Source: Viola odorata (taxonomy: Eukaryota > Streptophyta > Magnoliopsida > Malpighiales > Violaceae). Taken from it: a stretch of 64,000 nucleotides of DNA. Shown in pieces: positions 10,706-21,239 of this stretch (within the stretch, counting starts at the first letter, position 1; each line of letters opens with the position of its first letter). Where the stretch lies: positions 16,914,186-16,978,185 of the forward strand of contig OY829539.1 of the NCBI GenBank assembly GCA_963691705.1, given 5' to 3'. A program made the translations under genes and the position numbers. The notes under the pieces are model-generated. The model searched no databases. It saw only the letters and a list, made by a program, of their open reading frames with translations, and was not told the origin of the DNA.

Positions 10706-11498
10706 TTGATCATCGCAACAGAGGAGAGTCCAGAACCTGTGAGGGAGGAGTTTCCGGATGAGCACATTTTCTTTCTCCAGACAGTGAGACCCTGGTATGC
10801 TAATATTGTTAATTACCTGGCCATAGGTAAACAGCATGGTGACTTGACGACTCAAGAAAAGGTAAAAATTAAACATGACAGTAAGTATTACATCTGGGAT
10901 GAACCCTACCTATGGAGGGTAGGATCAGATCAATTGCTTAGGAGATGTGCGCCTCATAATGAAATCCCTTCCATCTTGAATTTCTGTCATTCATATGCAT
11001 GCGGCGAAAATTTTGGGGATAGCAGGACAACCCTAAAAATCCTTGAGTCTAGTTTATATTGGCCAACTATCTTTCGAGATAGTTTCCTATTTTGCAAAAC
11101 GTGTCCCGATTGTCAAAAAGTGGGTAATATAAGTGCTAAAAATCAAATGCCAATGACTTATTATTTCATGTGAAATATTTGATGTGTGGGGCATTAATTT
11201 TATAGGACCTTTCCCAAATTCGTTTGGCAATTGTTACATACTGCTGGCTGTAGATTATGTTTATAAATGGATAGAGGCGAAAGCCACTAAAAATGATTAT
11301 GCTAGAACTGTTGTTTCCTTCATTAAAACTAACATTCTCAATAGGTTTGGTGTCCCTAGAGGGATCATTAGTGATCGAGGGACTCATTTCTGTAACACAA
11401 TTGATGAAACTCTATTCAGGAAATACAACATCACAAAGTATCAACAGCCTATCACCCGCAGACGAATGGCTAGGCAGAAGTGTCTAATAGAGAGGTAA
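10706..11498 (+). pseudogene. Athila-type gypsy integrase (zinc domain and core)
   Basis: The HHCC zinc domain is recognisable: CHSYACGENFGDSRTT has lost the usual His pair, while LYWPTIFRDSFLFCKTCPDCQ keeps the C-x2-C. The core starts [11 protein letters not shown], where the first catalytic Asp of D-D-E is replaced by Asn. IISDRGTHF carries the second Asp. The QTNGQAE block is displaced into another frame and broken by a TAG at a former Gln. There is a frame change at about 11170. Non-functional. Confidence 0.75.
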
Positions 11499-12056
11499 AA
11501 TCTATCCTGGCCAAGACAGTCATCCAGAAAAGGCATGACTGGAGTCAGCGATTAGATGACCTATAAAAGACCAATCGGGATGATGCCGTACAAGCTGGTG
11601 TATAGGAAGACCTGCCACCTACATGTAGAGGTGCAACATAAGGCATCCTAGACAGTCACGAATTGTAACATAAGCTACGATGAAGCTTGAGAGGCGAGGA
11701 AACTACAAATTCATGACCTGGAAGAGCTACGCAATCAAGCCTATGAAAACCAACTCATTCTAAAAACTAGGAACAAGAATTACCATGATAAGAAAATTAT
11801 GGAAAAACCTCTCCTTGCGGGGGAGAGGGTCCTTCTCTATAATTCTCGATTTAAATTATTTTATGGTAAGCTTAAGACTAAATGGGAAGAACCTTACACT
11901 GTTATTAATATTTACCCATATGGTGCATTGGACATAAAGAATGAAAAGACAGGAATTGTCTTCAAGGTGAACGGGCAACGATTGAAGCCCTTCTTCGAGG
12001 GATTTTCAGAACAGAAGAGCAAGGAAATGGTGGAGGAGCCACCATCCCTAGTATGA
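11499..12056 (+). pseudogene. Athila-type integrase C-terminal part
   Basis: From 11499 to 11798 the frame is broken but still shows RTPIGMMPYKLVY-like and ELRNQAYENQL-like integrase tail sequence. From 11799 an open frame reads ERVLLYNSRFKLFYGKLKTKWEEPY, the GPY/F-like C-terminal module of gypsy integrases. It ends at 12056. It is followed 27 nt later by the conserved hairpin module 12083-12119. Confidence 0.65.
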
Positions 12057-12082
12057 CGAATGCAAGATGGGTCAAGCCTAAG

Positions 12083-12119
12083 ACGTTAACTAAGGGCGCT
12101 ACATGGGAGGCAACCCATG
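12083..12119 (+). other. Conserved post-pol hairpin CATGGG-AGGCAA-CCCATG
   Basis: GACGTTAACTAAGGGCGCT is followed by a 6-bp stem (12102-12107 with 12114-12119) and loop AGGCAA. The same block lies at 27495-27532 with stem CGTGGG/CCCACG and at 52848-52882. The stem change from A-T to G-C on both arms between 12102 and 27515 keeps the pairing, which points to a conserved RNA fold. Confidence 0.65.
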
Positions 12120-12692
12120 CCTTTTAATGCATTTTCATTCTGTTTTTTTTTTTTTTTTTTGTAAATGTTGTTCAAAACAGTATCTTAATGATCCATGTAA
12201 CGCCTATTCTGTTTGTTCTCAGGTAAAATGAGAAGGGGAGCGCAAAAGCAAGAATAAGAGATTTGGCTTGGCTTGTGTCTTGGTCGAGGGTTTGGCCAAG
12301 ACACTTTTTGGACGAAAAGGACACGTGTCAGAAAAGAAGAATTGCACTGGACTCAAATTTAGAGTTCCAATGCAATTAAATGAAAAGAGTTAGTGTCCTG
12401 ACCAACCATAACCGCCAAGCCGAAATTCCAGCAACCACTCTTCTCGCCCAACAACTTACCATGCAACAAGCCATTCTTCTCCAGCAGCAAACCCAACACT
12501 ATGAAACAAGCACCCTCTTGAGGGAATTTACAACTGGTATCAATGCCCTCCTACAGTATTTAACAAGCCTCCAAAGTCCCCCCTCCAAACTAAAATGCCC
12601 CCCAGGTTGTTTCTTTTAATTTTCGTTATTTTTAGAACTTTTTAATTTCTAGTTTTTCTTATTTTTCTTTTTCTGTTTTTTCTTTCCAACAT

Positions 12693-12729
12693 ACATTGAG
12701 GACAATGTGTCTTCCAAATGTGGGGGAGA
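12693..12729 (+). other. Conserved hairpin ACATTG-AGGA-CAATGT plus G-rich tract
   Basis: A 6-bp stem with loop AGGA, then AAATGTGGGGGAGA. The copy at 27645-27679 has the same stem and loop followed by AAGTGTGGGGGG. It may be an internal polypurine tract with an adjoining hairpin. Confidence 0.5.
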
Positions 12730-13390
12730 GTCTTTTGTGTGAATGTATATATGCTTTGTGATGATTTTTCTGTTTTTGTGATATTTTTTAATGGTTTTTT
12801 TAGTTGTCTTGGCGAAGATATTCTAGGATATTTTATTTTCTAGAGTTAGATGAGTCTTTTGCATGATTTTTCTATTTGAATTTTCCTGTGTGTTTTTAGA
12901 TAGACTTCATGTTTTGTGTTGTTGTGAAAATCAGAAATCGTTTGTATTCAAACATTGATCTCATCACATAGAAAGTAAGAATGCTTGATTTCATAACTCC
13001 ATGCTATGCTACCAAGGCATCCTAACGGGTTTAACATTGCAAAATCGTTATAGGTGTATGTATTTTTCTTAGTTTTTGTGTACCGGTCAACCTTTACAGC
13101 AAGATAATCCCTATTGCTTTGCCAGTACATTTTGCAATCACTAACACTAAATAAATTCTTCTGCCGCAGTTCCTCCTTGCCAGAAATTTGAATGAGATTG
13201 ATATATTTTCATTTTACATCAAATTTTGCTAAAAATAATCAATTATAAACCAAACATTATAATTTACAAAGACATAAGTATTTTATGAGTAATGAACCTG
13301 TGAACTTGTGATTAATTAGTGCATAAAATTATAAATTAGAACATAATTTAACATTAAGTACTTCATTTTTAATTTTTCTTATCCACTGCT
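12730..13390. other. Non-coding 3' remainder of the Athila-type element
   Basis: T-rich DNA with no protein-like frame and no recognisable LTR. The element's 3' LTR may be lost or too decayed to see. The border with the protease gene intron lies somewhere before 13431. Confidence 0.35.
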
Positions 13391-13433
13391 CATGTGTATA
13401 CTACACAAAACACAAAAGAAAAAGAAAAAATAC

Positions 13434-13593
13434 CTCGAGCGGAAGGTTTGCAGGTTTTTTGTGGGAAGAGAGAGGTGAGTTGAATGGTATGCGTATGGCT
13501 TTCTTCTGCAAGTTTTTTGCTTTCAAATGCATATCCTTCCTTTGAAATAGAGAGGAGAGCGAATAGGAACAGAAAGCAATAAGAATACATCAT
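13434..13593 (-). CDS. First exon of an AED1/nepenthesin-like aspartic protease
   Basis: The exon starts MMYSYCFLFLFALLSIS, a typical secretory signal peptide, and continues KKLAEESHTHTIQLTSLFP...KPSARG, the prodomain start seen in plant A1B proteases of the AED1/CND41-like group. It ends at a GT donor (minus GAG|GTATTT, 13433-13432). I chose the ATG at 13593 rather than 13647 because the TATA box overlaps the upstream ATG. The next exon should encode the VVHK-GPC segment at lower coordinates, but there only gypsy-derived DNA is found. The gene is therefore cut after exon 1 within this window. It is a sister of the split gene at 15478-40059, which starts its visible part exactly at the next exon. 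Confidence 0.6.
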
Positions 13594-13646
13594 CAAGTGG
13601 AGGAAATGGGAGCGATTATGAGTCACTTGGCTATCAATCTTAGCCA

Positions 13647-13654
13647 TATTTATA
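13647..13654 (-). promoter_or_regulatory. TATA box of the protease exon 1
   Basis: Minus TATAAATA, 54-61 nt upstream of the chosen ATG at 13593, which leaves room for a short 5' UTR. Confidence 0.5.
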
Positions 13655-14135
13655 AGCTATATTTTGGGATTTTCTTTTAGGCCCGAGCCATAAATATCAC
13701 CATGTCTACTGCGCTAAAACTAATCTTGGTTAGAAAATTGACAAATTGGAGTTTGACACGTATCCTCTGCATCTTCTCATGGCTCATAATTTGCATCTAC
13801 CCTCCCATTTAACACTCTTGTCCCCTTCGCTGTTCTATTTCTAATTTCTTGTTTTCTGAGTATGTCTTGTGTCTACGGAGCTAGACACTTGGCCGTGTGG
13901 GAAACGACCTCCACAACTTCTTACACGAGTCACTTCTCGAGCAAATCTTTCTGCTTTCTGTCACTTTTAATTCGCTTCGCTTTGCTTCTTAATATTGAAT
14001 TTATTTAAGTTGAAGTTGGCATTTATTTTTGAAGAAAGAAATGAAGTATGAAGAATATTGGATTGAGTATTAACATTCAATTTTTCATGTCCTAAATGCC
14101 AATTTAAGAGTACAGAAGCAGCTGGGTCACCCTTC

Positions 14136-15179
14136 ATGTCAGCTACGGGCAACAACGGGGAAGATATTCGATTGCCTCTGCGTGCAGATATGTATGGCGA
14201 TTTCTTTGTCACGGTTGGGTTTGGCACCCCTAGCCGTGACTTCACCTTGTTTTTCGACACGGGTAGTTCCCTCACTTGGGTACAATGCCGACCGTGTTCT
14301 GATGCTTGCAATGTCCAAGGCAAATTCTTCGAACCTTCCACTTCTTCAACTTACTTCAACGTCACCTACGATCCAACCTGCGATTACGAGATGGATTACA
14401 ATGACGGATCCTATTCAAAAGGGTCTTATATCAAAGACACCCTCTCTTTAGCACCCAAAGGTGCCCAGGAGGGCTTTGTCTTTGGGTGCGCGCAAACGAT
14501 TGGTGGAAGTTTTGGTGGAGCAGATGGGTTGTTAGGCATTGGACGAGGAAGTTATTCTCTAATGGCTCAATCTGACACCCAATATTTCAGCACCTTCTGT
14601 TATTGTCTTCCAGCAATGCAGAGCTCAACCGGATTCTTGGTATTCAGGGTTTAGGCATTCGAAACTTGCCAACCCGATAATAACCGGATGATATCTCTTG
14701 CTGTTATCACAGAAGAAGATAAGTATACCAGTTATTATGTCCACCTTCTCGGCATATCAATTGGGCAGCAAAGAATAGACATTCCTTCTTCATCAAAGAC
14801 CATTATCGATTCAGGAACGATAATTAGTCGTTTAATCCCTTCGGTTTACTCTGCCCTCAGCTCTGCATTTCTAGAAATCATGTCAGGGTATACTCCCGAT
14901 CCTCCGACAGAGGTGTTCGGCATATGCTATTATAACCTTGGTGATCAAAACAACTGGACTCCACCTAAAATGATGCTGCATTTTGAGAACTCAATTGATG
15001 TGAATTTAGACCCATCTGCAACCGCGTCTTCGGAGAGTGATTCTCGAGTTTGCTTGCCGTTTATTGGGAATGAGGATGATGTGAACATCATTGGCAACCA
15101 ACAACACCGAGAGCTGCAGGTTTTTTATGAAATTGGTAATGGAAAGCTCGCATTCGGTACTGGCGGTTGCACAACTTGA
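14136..15179 (+). pseudogene. Aspartic protease (A1, nepenthesin-like) with one in-frame stop
   Basis: A pepsin-fold protease encoded in one frame. The first active site is FFDTGSSLTW and the second IIDSGTIISRL; both catalytic Asp are present. The flap region, the FGCAQTIGGSFGGADGLLGIGRG block and the C-terminal IIGNQQHRELQVFYEIGNGKLAF are typical of plant secreted A1B enzymes. A single TAG at 14653-14655 divides the frame (FLVFRV-stop-AFETCQPDN), with no shift. The signal peptide and most of the prodomain are missing upstream of MSATGNN, so an exon may be lost. It converges with the split gene ending at 15478. I call it a pseudogene; a sequencing error or stop readthrough cannot be excluded. 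Confidence 0.7.
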
Positions 15180-15477
15180 ACCCGACTAGTTTGCTCTACC
15201 GATCTGCTTCAACTTGCTAATACTATTCCTGTCTATTGGCATTGCATGTAAAATACCATCAAAACCAAGTTTCTTTTCATTCCCAAATTCACTGTTCTCA
15301 TTTTTTTTTTCCCTGATAGGATACAAATAAGTTGCAAACACTATATATATCACATCATTTCTTTTGTTATTCAGACACCAATAATACATATTAAGATTCC
15401 CCTAATTTGTAATCACATGATCCTTCCTAACTTAGAAGATTATCTTCTTCATTAGCTTATCATTAATCTAATTAAGT
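15180..15477. other. Intergenic spacer between convergent protease genes
   Basis: AT-rich sequence of 298 bp serving as the 3' flank of both genes. No other feature seen. Confidence 0.5.
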
Positions 15478-16277
15478 TTAGCTACAACCCTCTTTTGCAA
15501 ACCCTACCTTCCCTCCAGCAACATCATAAACTACCTCAAAAGTTTGCTGCTGCACATTCCCAAAAATCGCGATATCGGTCGGATCACTGTTCCCGGCAAC
15601 CGCCAAACACATTTGCGTTGGCTTGTTCCCATAAAAGATTCTGGTCACATCCACATCCACTTCCACACCGCCGCTAAAGAAGAAACTTATTTTAGGCACT
15701 GTAATTGTTTTGAATTTTCTCAGATCGTAGCAAGTCTCGAGCATAGACAGCGCTGGCGCACTAGGATACATTGACATCTCTTTCCTGAACGCCGATTTCA
15801 GCGCGGAATACGCTGTTGGTGGCAGTCAAGTGATGACGGTGCCGGAATCAATAATTGCTCCGGCGGTTGAGAAGGTAAATGCGGAGATCGATAGCGTTTG
15901 GTTGCCAACGCTAATTGCGGTGAAATCAAGGCCGTATGAGGATGAGTTAGCGGAGGATGCGGAGAGGCGTGAATTTAGCTGCGTTGGAGTTGGAGCTGCC
16001 GAAGTTGAGGAACCTGTTTGAGCTAGCGGAGGAGGGGAGGCAATAGGAGAAGAGTTTGTTGTATTTAGCGGCGGTTTGAGAGACGAAAGAGAGTTTGTCT
16101 CTGTCTAAACCGAGTAAACCAGCGGCACCGCGAAATAAGCCTTGGTTGTTTTCGCCGCAGCTGAAGAAACAAAAACTGTCGAAATAGTCTGTTGGGGTTA
16201 TGGTGAGCCTTTCGTTACCGAAGAAACCGATGGAGAATGAAGAGTCGAGGTATTTAATCACGTAAACGCATGTTGTG
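15478..16277 (-). pseudogene. AED1-like aspartic protease, 3' part (exon 2 after the Tat insertion)
   Basis: The minus frame resumes directly at the insertion border with TTCVYVIKYLDSSFSIGFF and continues through CGENNQGLFRGAAGLLGLDR and YCLPSSASSNRFLNF, all typical of AED1/CND41-like plant proteases. A one-base frameshift lies near 15955-15965. The second active site IIDSGTVIT is intact but is followed by TGA at 15826-15828 where an Arg (CGA) is expected. The last segment, to 15478, carries CYDLRKFKTITVPKI, AIFGNVQQQTFEVVYD and the C-terminal GFAKEGCS. Together with 39340-40059 it forms one gene cut by a 23-kb retrotransposon. Confidence 0.8.
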
Positions 16278-16758
16278 TGATAATACATAATCGGACTACG
16301 GGGGCATTATGGACCTTCCCCCCGGGGGACCACCGCCAACGTATCAGACGAGATACGGTCCAGCGCGTCTCTTGGGGCTAACGGCCTACACACGGCCTAA
16401 CGGGCCCGATATGCGCCCGTGGGAGACACGTGTCCCGCTAACGGACTCAGCGTCCTTGCGACACATGTCCCACCGACTTAATGTGGAAAAGGTCTATAAA
16501 TACCCCCCCCCCCCCCCCCCCCCCCGCGCACGAACGGGAGGTAAGCTCCAAAAGTGCACTATTCACTAAAATCCTTCACTATACACATATCTCTCATAAT
16601 AACTTGACCGTCGGAGCCTCTACGCCAGAGGCCTCCTCCGGTGCTTTTCAGGTACCACGCTGCAAGCCGGACCCACAGAGGGACCCAATCAGCAACCACA
16701 GATCCATCCTACCCAATGCAATTACCATTTAACCCACACCCCATATCCCAGATTATCA
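16278..16758 (+). repeat. 5' LTR of the Tat element
   Basis: 481 bp, TGATAAT...GATTATCA, with inverted ends TGATA/TATCA. It contains GACACGTGTC (16425-16434, a palindromic G-box), TATAAATA and a 23-nt C run. I could not find a good primer-binding site directly after 16758. Confidence 0.85.
16495..16502 (+). promoter_or_regulatory. TATA box of the Tat 5' LTR with adjoining C run
   Basis: TATAAATA followed by 23 C (16503-16525). The 3' LTR has the same box at 39096-39103 but only 7 C, so the run has expanded or contracted since insertion. Confidence 0.6.
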
Positions 16759-16835
16759 TATTCTGAGATCGTTAAGTGAGTCTACCTTGAGATCCAGGCT
16801 CACCTACCCCAACACCGAACAAAATACTCGACAAA

Positions 16836-18680
16836 ATGACATCCGACCAGAACCCCCAACCATTTACGCCCCTCGAGGAAATAGAGGCATCCCTCTATGA
16901 CTTTTACACAGATCCGCCCCGTGCACCACGGTCAGAAATTCACCAGGCACCTCCAAGGGCCCCAACGGCACCCTTAGGCCGCCGATTTGATTTCTCTGCT
17001 AATCAAGGAGCCGGTCAACCGACAGCTACGACAGATAGGGCCGAAGCCAACAACTCACCCCCACCAGCAGCGTATCAATGGGATAACCCCTTTATCGGCG
17101 AGGGGACTAGCGCCCCCATCACGGAGGTACCCAAAGCTAGCGCCTTTAACACCATCCTCCCCCGCACCGAGACAACCCTCCTTCACCAGAGGATAGACCA
17201 GATCCTAGCCGTACTAACCGCGGGAATCCCTCAGTAGGTAAACCAGACGAATGCTCCCTCGGGACCTCCTATTCCCCCTTTTCCGCAGACCTTCCCAACC
17301 GGTCCACACCCCTTCACCGATTACCAGCCAACAACCCCCGTGCCCCACCCTCCAGGGCTGACGGAAGAATACTTGCCATTAACAGTTCCTCACCTTGCAC
17401 CGGGAGGTTACCCCGATAGCCTATTCGGCGAATACGACCTGTATTCCCAACGACACGCGGCCTGTCAGCCTTCTTGGGAGTCCAACCTAGGAGGGTACGA
17501 AGGGCGGAGGAGCCGAGAACGATCTCCTGCCCAATGACCGCCCGGTCCAGAATACCATCAGAATAACCAGGGACGACACCTCGCAGGCAGGGAGGAAGAA
17601 CGCCCCCGATCTGTGTCATCTGGTGGCCGAAAGAAGCGCGACGGAAATCCGAAAAGCCCTTTGACCCATTGGGTCCGTAGGCACAAGGTTGACCGACGAA
17701 CCAAGATCCCAGCGGACGTCTACGCTGGCCTAACCAACCCCGTTATCCACCTAACGCGGGTAAAAAACCAAGTCGCTTTCAAGACTTCAAGGGACGAGGC
17801 GCTATGCAAGATTTTCGTACTCTCCCTAGCCGGAATAGCCAGTACATGGTATGAGGCGCTACCACCAGGCTCGATCGACAGTTTCACCAAGTTAGAAAAG
17901 AAATTCCTGAGCAGATTTAGCACGGCAATTCCTCTGAAGAAAACATCTGCGGCGCTCTTTGATGTCGTTTGGGGACAGGATGAATCCCTTAAGGCGTACC
18001 TAGAATGATTCAACGCAGAACTTGGTCAGACGGTCGACGCCACCGTGGACTTTGCGACGGAGGCATTGAGGAGGAACTGTGGGTATAACAAGCTGGGAGA
18101 TATGCTCACCACCGACCCCCCGCCAACCTTAGACCTTTTGCGAGCCAAGGCAAGCAAATACATTAAGATGGAGGAGGAAGATTTTTTGAGAGGACGCGGC
18201 AGAGAAATCTCCCCTCAGCCAACGGCGCAAGAAATAGCTACCCCAGTCGGGAACACAAGGGAATATCCGGCTACAGGATATAGGGCCCGAAGAGCCGATC
18301 CCCGACAGAGGAGACACACGGATGGTCGAATGGGGAGGGAGAGAAACCTCCAACCCGACAGATAGACGTATGCAACGCCCAACATCAACTCACCATTGGG
18401 ACAGAGCGCGAAAATCCTAGCTGTTATCGAGAGCAAGGGTCTTCCCATCCGATATCCTTACACCCGACTCGACGACGTTGTCGGAGGCAACCGAGGCCTC
18501 TATTGCCGCTTCCATAAAGCTAACGGCCACGACACTAAAGGATGCCGATATTTGAAATCGGCCATCGAGCGACTGATAGAGGGGGGCCACTTACCGGAGT
18601 ACAATCCATGCCATTTTGGTACCCCGTGCAAAAGGGAGAGAGGTACTGCTAACATCCGAAGATGGGGACAATATGATTAA
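16836..18680 (+). pseudogene. Tat-type gag
   Basis: It starts MTSDQNPQPFTPLEEIEASL at 16836. A stop at about 17235 and frame changes divide it. The capsid core is at 17700-18008: VIHLTRVKNQVAF, CKIFVLSLAGIASTWYEALP, SFTKLEKKFLSRF, the retrotransposon gag domain. A TGA at 18006-18008 interrupts it, and the frame continues FNAELGQTVDATVDFATEALRR. The zinc-knuckle-like tail YCRFHKANGHDTKGCRYL is at 18500-18560, then an I-E-x-L-I-x-x-G-x-L block. This form of knuckle (C-x2-H-x4-H-x4-C) is the usual one in Tat gag proteins. Confidence 0.75.
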
Positions 18681-18806
18681 CTTCATAGCAGGTGGGGCCG
18701 CGAACCCTCAGGAAACTCCCGTGGGCGATAAATAAAAACGCGAGCTACCAACGACCGATGAGGGCGGATTCGATCTCCTAGACCGAACGACGCTCTCGTA
18801 GTCACA

Positions 18807-19901
18807 ATGTTCATCGAAGACTTCGGGGTAAGAAGAACCCTTGTGGATAACAGAAGCGTTGTTAACCTACTTTTGCTAGGGGCATACGAGGTCATGAAGA
18901 GACCCGAGTCAGAATTAACGCCCTGTCAGAAACCCATCATCGGGATAGACGGAATCGCCATCCCAATAGTAGGGATCACCTTCCTATCGGTACGCTTTCG
19001 GGAAGACACCTCAAGAAGGTCAGAGCGGCAGCTATTCATGATAATCGACCTCAATCTGCCCTACAACGCCATCCTTGGCCTCCCCTTCTTGAACGCTTTC
19101 GGAGTCGTTATCTCTCAACGACACCTAAAGATGAAATTCCCCTCATGGGATGGCGTTGTCGTTATCAGAGGTGACCAGAAGATAGCCGCTGAGTGCTATC
19201 TCACCATGATAGGGGGTGACTGCGACGAGTACGTTTGCATAGCCAACGACCCCCTGGATGCTGGGGACGACGAAAGACGAACCCAACCGCTAGAAAACAT
19301 GATATCGGCACCAGTAGAAGGGATGCCCAACGAGAACTTCCATGTCAGCGAAAGGCTAAGTCCAGTGGAACAACAACAACTGGCCCGATTATTGAACAAA
19401 TGCAAGGGGGAGTTCGCATGGGCATCCACAATCATGCCCGACATATCCAGGGAAGTGGCCGAGCATCAATTGAATGTGAACCCGGAGGCCAAACCAGTGC
19501 AGCAGAAGCGCAGAGCTTTCTCCAGAGAGAAGGCTGACGCCATAGAAAAGGAAGTAGCCCGGCTCCTACGGGCAAACTTCATCCGAGAAGTCCAGTACCC
19601 GCCATGGCTGGCCAACCCTGTGGTTGTCCCTAAAGCAAATGGAGAATGGAGGATGTGCATCGACTTCACCTCTCTGAATGAGGCGTGCCCGAAAGACTGC
19701 TTCCCTCTACCCCAAATCGAGCAATTAGTAGACCGAACGGCCGGTTATGAATTCTTGAGCTCCCTGGACGCAAATTCAGGATATCACCAAATACCGATGG
19801 CGGTAGAAGATGAGGAGAAAATAGCTTTCGTAACACCAGCCGGAACATATTGCTACCGCGCTATGCCCTTCGGCTTAAAAAACGCAAGGGCAACCTTCTA
19901 G
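18807..19901 (+). pseudogene. Tat-type protease and N-terminal reverse transcriptase
   Basis: Protease: RTLVDNRSVVNLLL stands where D-N-G-S-S is expected, so the catalytic Gly is Arg. The second motif is NAILGLPFLNAF. Connector: VNPEAKPVQQKRRAFSREKA. RT: PPWLANPVVVPKANGEWRM, DFTSLNEACPKDCFPLP, LSSLDANSGYHQIPM (D of RT motif A present, Y replaced by N in D-x-x-S/A-G) and YRAMPFGLKNARATF. A TAG at 19899-19901 ends the frame just before the position of the catalytic YVDD box, which lies in the next segment. Confidence 0.8.
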
Positions 19902-20573
19902 TGAACGGCCAACAAAATTTTCAAGGACCAACTGGGCCAAAACCTTGAGGTATACGTCGATGACATGTTGGTAAAAAGCAAGAGCTTTGAGGGTCACCTA
20001 ATCGACCTAGCGGAAACGTTCCAAACCATGCAGACATTCGGCATGAAGCTTAACCCGAACAAATGCATGTTCGCGTTCTAGACGGGGAAATTCTTGGGAT
20101 ACGTCGTTAACCGAGAGGGAATCCTGCCCAACCCCGTCAAACTAAAGGCCATCCACGACATGATATCCCCCTGGAACATCAATGAGGTCCAACGGCTCAC
20201 GGGTAGAGCGATAGCCTTAAGTCACTTTATCGCTAAGCAAGGCGAGCGATGCCTCCCTTTCTTTAAACTCATTCGGAAGAAGGCTCTGTTCGGATGGACG
20301 GAGGATTGTGAGAACGCCTTCTTAGACCTGAAGGAATACCTCACATCTGATCTACTGCTCAAACGGCCAGAGCAAGGGGATGTCCTCTTTCTATACCTCA
20401 GGGCAGCCGATGAGGCAGTTAGCGCCGTCCTGGTACGGGACGAAGGGGGCATCCACAAGCCCATATACTTCATCAGTAAAATATTGAAAGACGCTGAGCT
20501 GCGATACAGCCGAGTGGAGAAGGTAGCCCTCGCCCTGGTACAAGCAACCCGGAAGATGGCGCGCTATTTTTAG
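19902..20573 (+). pseudogene. Tat-type RT catalytic box and first RNase H
   Basis: It continues in the same frame after the TAG: KIFKDQLGQNLEVYVDDMLVKSK contains the intact YVDD. A second TAG lies at about 20079. From 20094 the frame reads GYVVNREGILPNPVKL, EVQRLTGRAIALSHF and then the RNase H segment LYLRAADEAVSAVLVRDE, KPIYFISKILKDAE, RYSRVEKVALALV. It ends at a stop (20571-20573) replacing Gln in the expected PYFQAH. Confidence 0.75.
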
Positions 20574-21239
20574 GCACACTCAGTTATTGTCCTAACGGAC
20601 TAACCATTATGAAAAATCTTTAAGAAACTGAAAACTTCAGGGCGAATGGTCATCTGGGCTGTCGAGCTGGAGCAGCACGGCCTATAGTACCAATCAAGGC
20701 CATCGATCAAGGCGCAGCCTTTAGCTGACTTCATCGCCGAATGCACATTCTCTGGTGAGCCGTCCCTTGAGCCAAAAACAACCGACTCCGAAGACACGGA
20801 CTCACCCTACCCCAAAGATGGAGATAGATAGGCCATTTTTGTCGACGGGGCTAAAAACCAAGAATCTGCCGGGGCGGGCATCATTGCTTCCGGACCGGAA
20901 GGACTCAAGCTACGTTATGCACTGAGAATTTTGAAGCCGTTGTCAAACAACGCAGCAGAATACGAGGCGCTTCTAGCTGGCCTACGTATCGGGAAAGACC
21001 TAGCGGCGAAAAGAACGCGTGAGCGGAACGAGACCGAAGAGCCACATCTAGAGTTATACGGCGATTCAAAACTGATAGTAGATAAAGTCAACGGCTAGGC
21101 ACAGGCAAGGGACCCCACAATGATCCGATACCTTGCAAAAGCCAGGAAGGAACTAGCATCTATCGAGAAATAGGGCATTCGGGTAAATATCAAACATATT
21201 CTGAGAGAGGAAAATATCGAGGCCGATGAGATCGCAAAA
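20574..21239 (+). pseudogene. Second (archaeal-type) RNase H of the Tat lineage
   Basis: After several stops, ADFIAEC is followed by AIFVDGAKNQESAGAGIIA (first catalytic Asp), LSNNAAEYEALLAGLRI (catalytic Glu) and LELYGDSKLIVDKVNG (catalytic Asp). An additional RNase H of this kind, after the gypsy RNase H, is known from Tat-lineage plant elements and is the best evidence for the family. At least four stops (for example a TAG before AIFVDG and one after VNG) make it inactive. Confidence 0.75.

Noticed and set aside
12380..12619. 79-codon Gln-rich plus-strand frame
   Set aside because: Between the integrase end and the conserved hairpin of a decayed element; may be a trace of a 3' ORF but there is no supporting motif.
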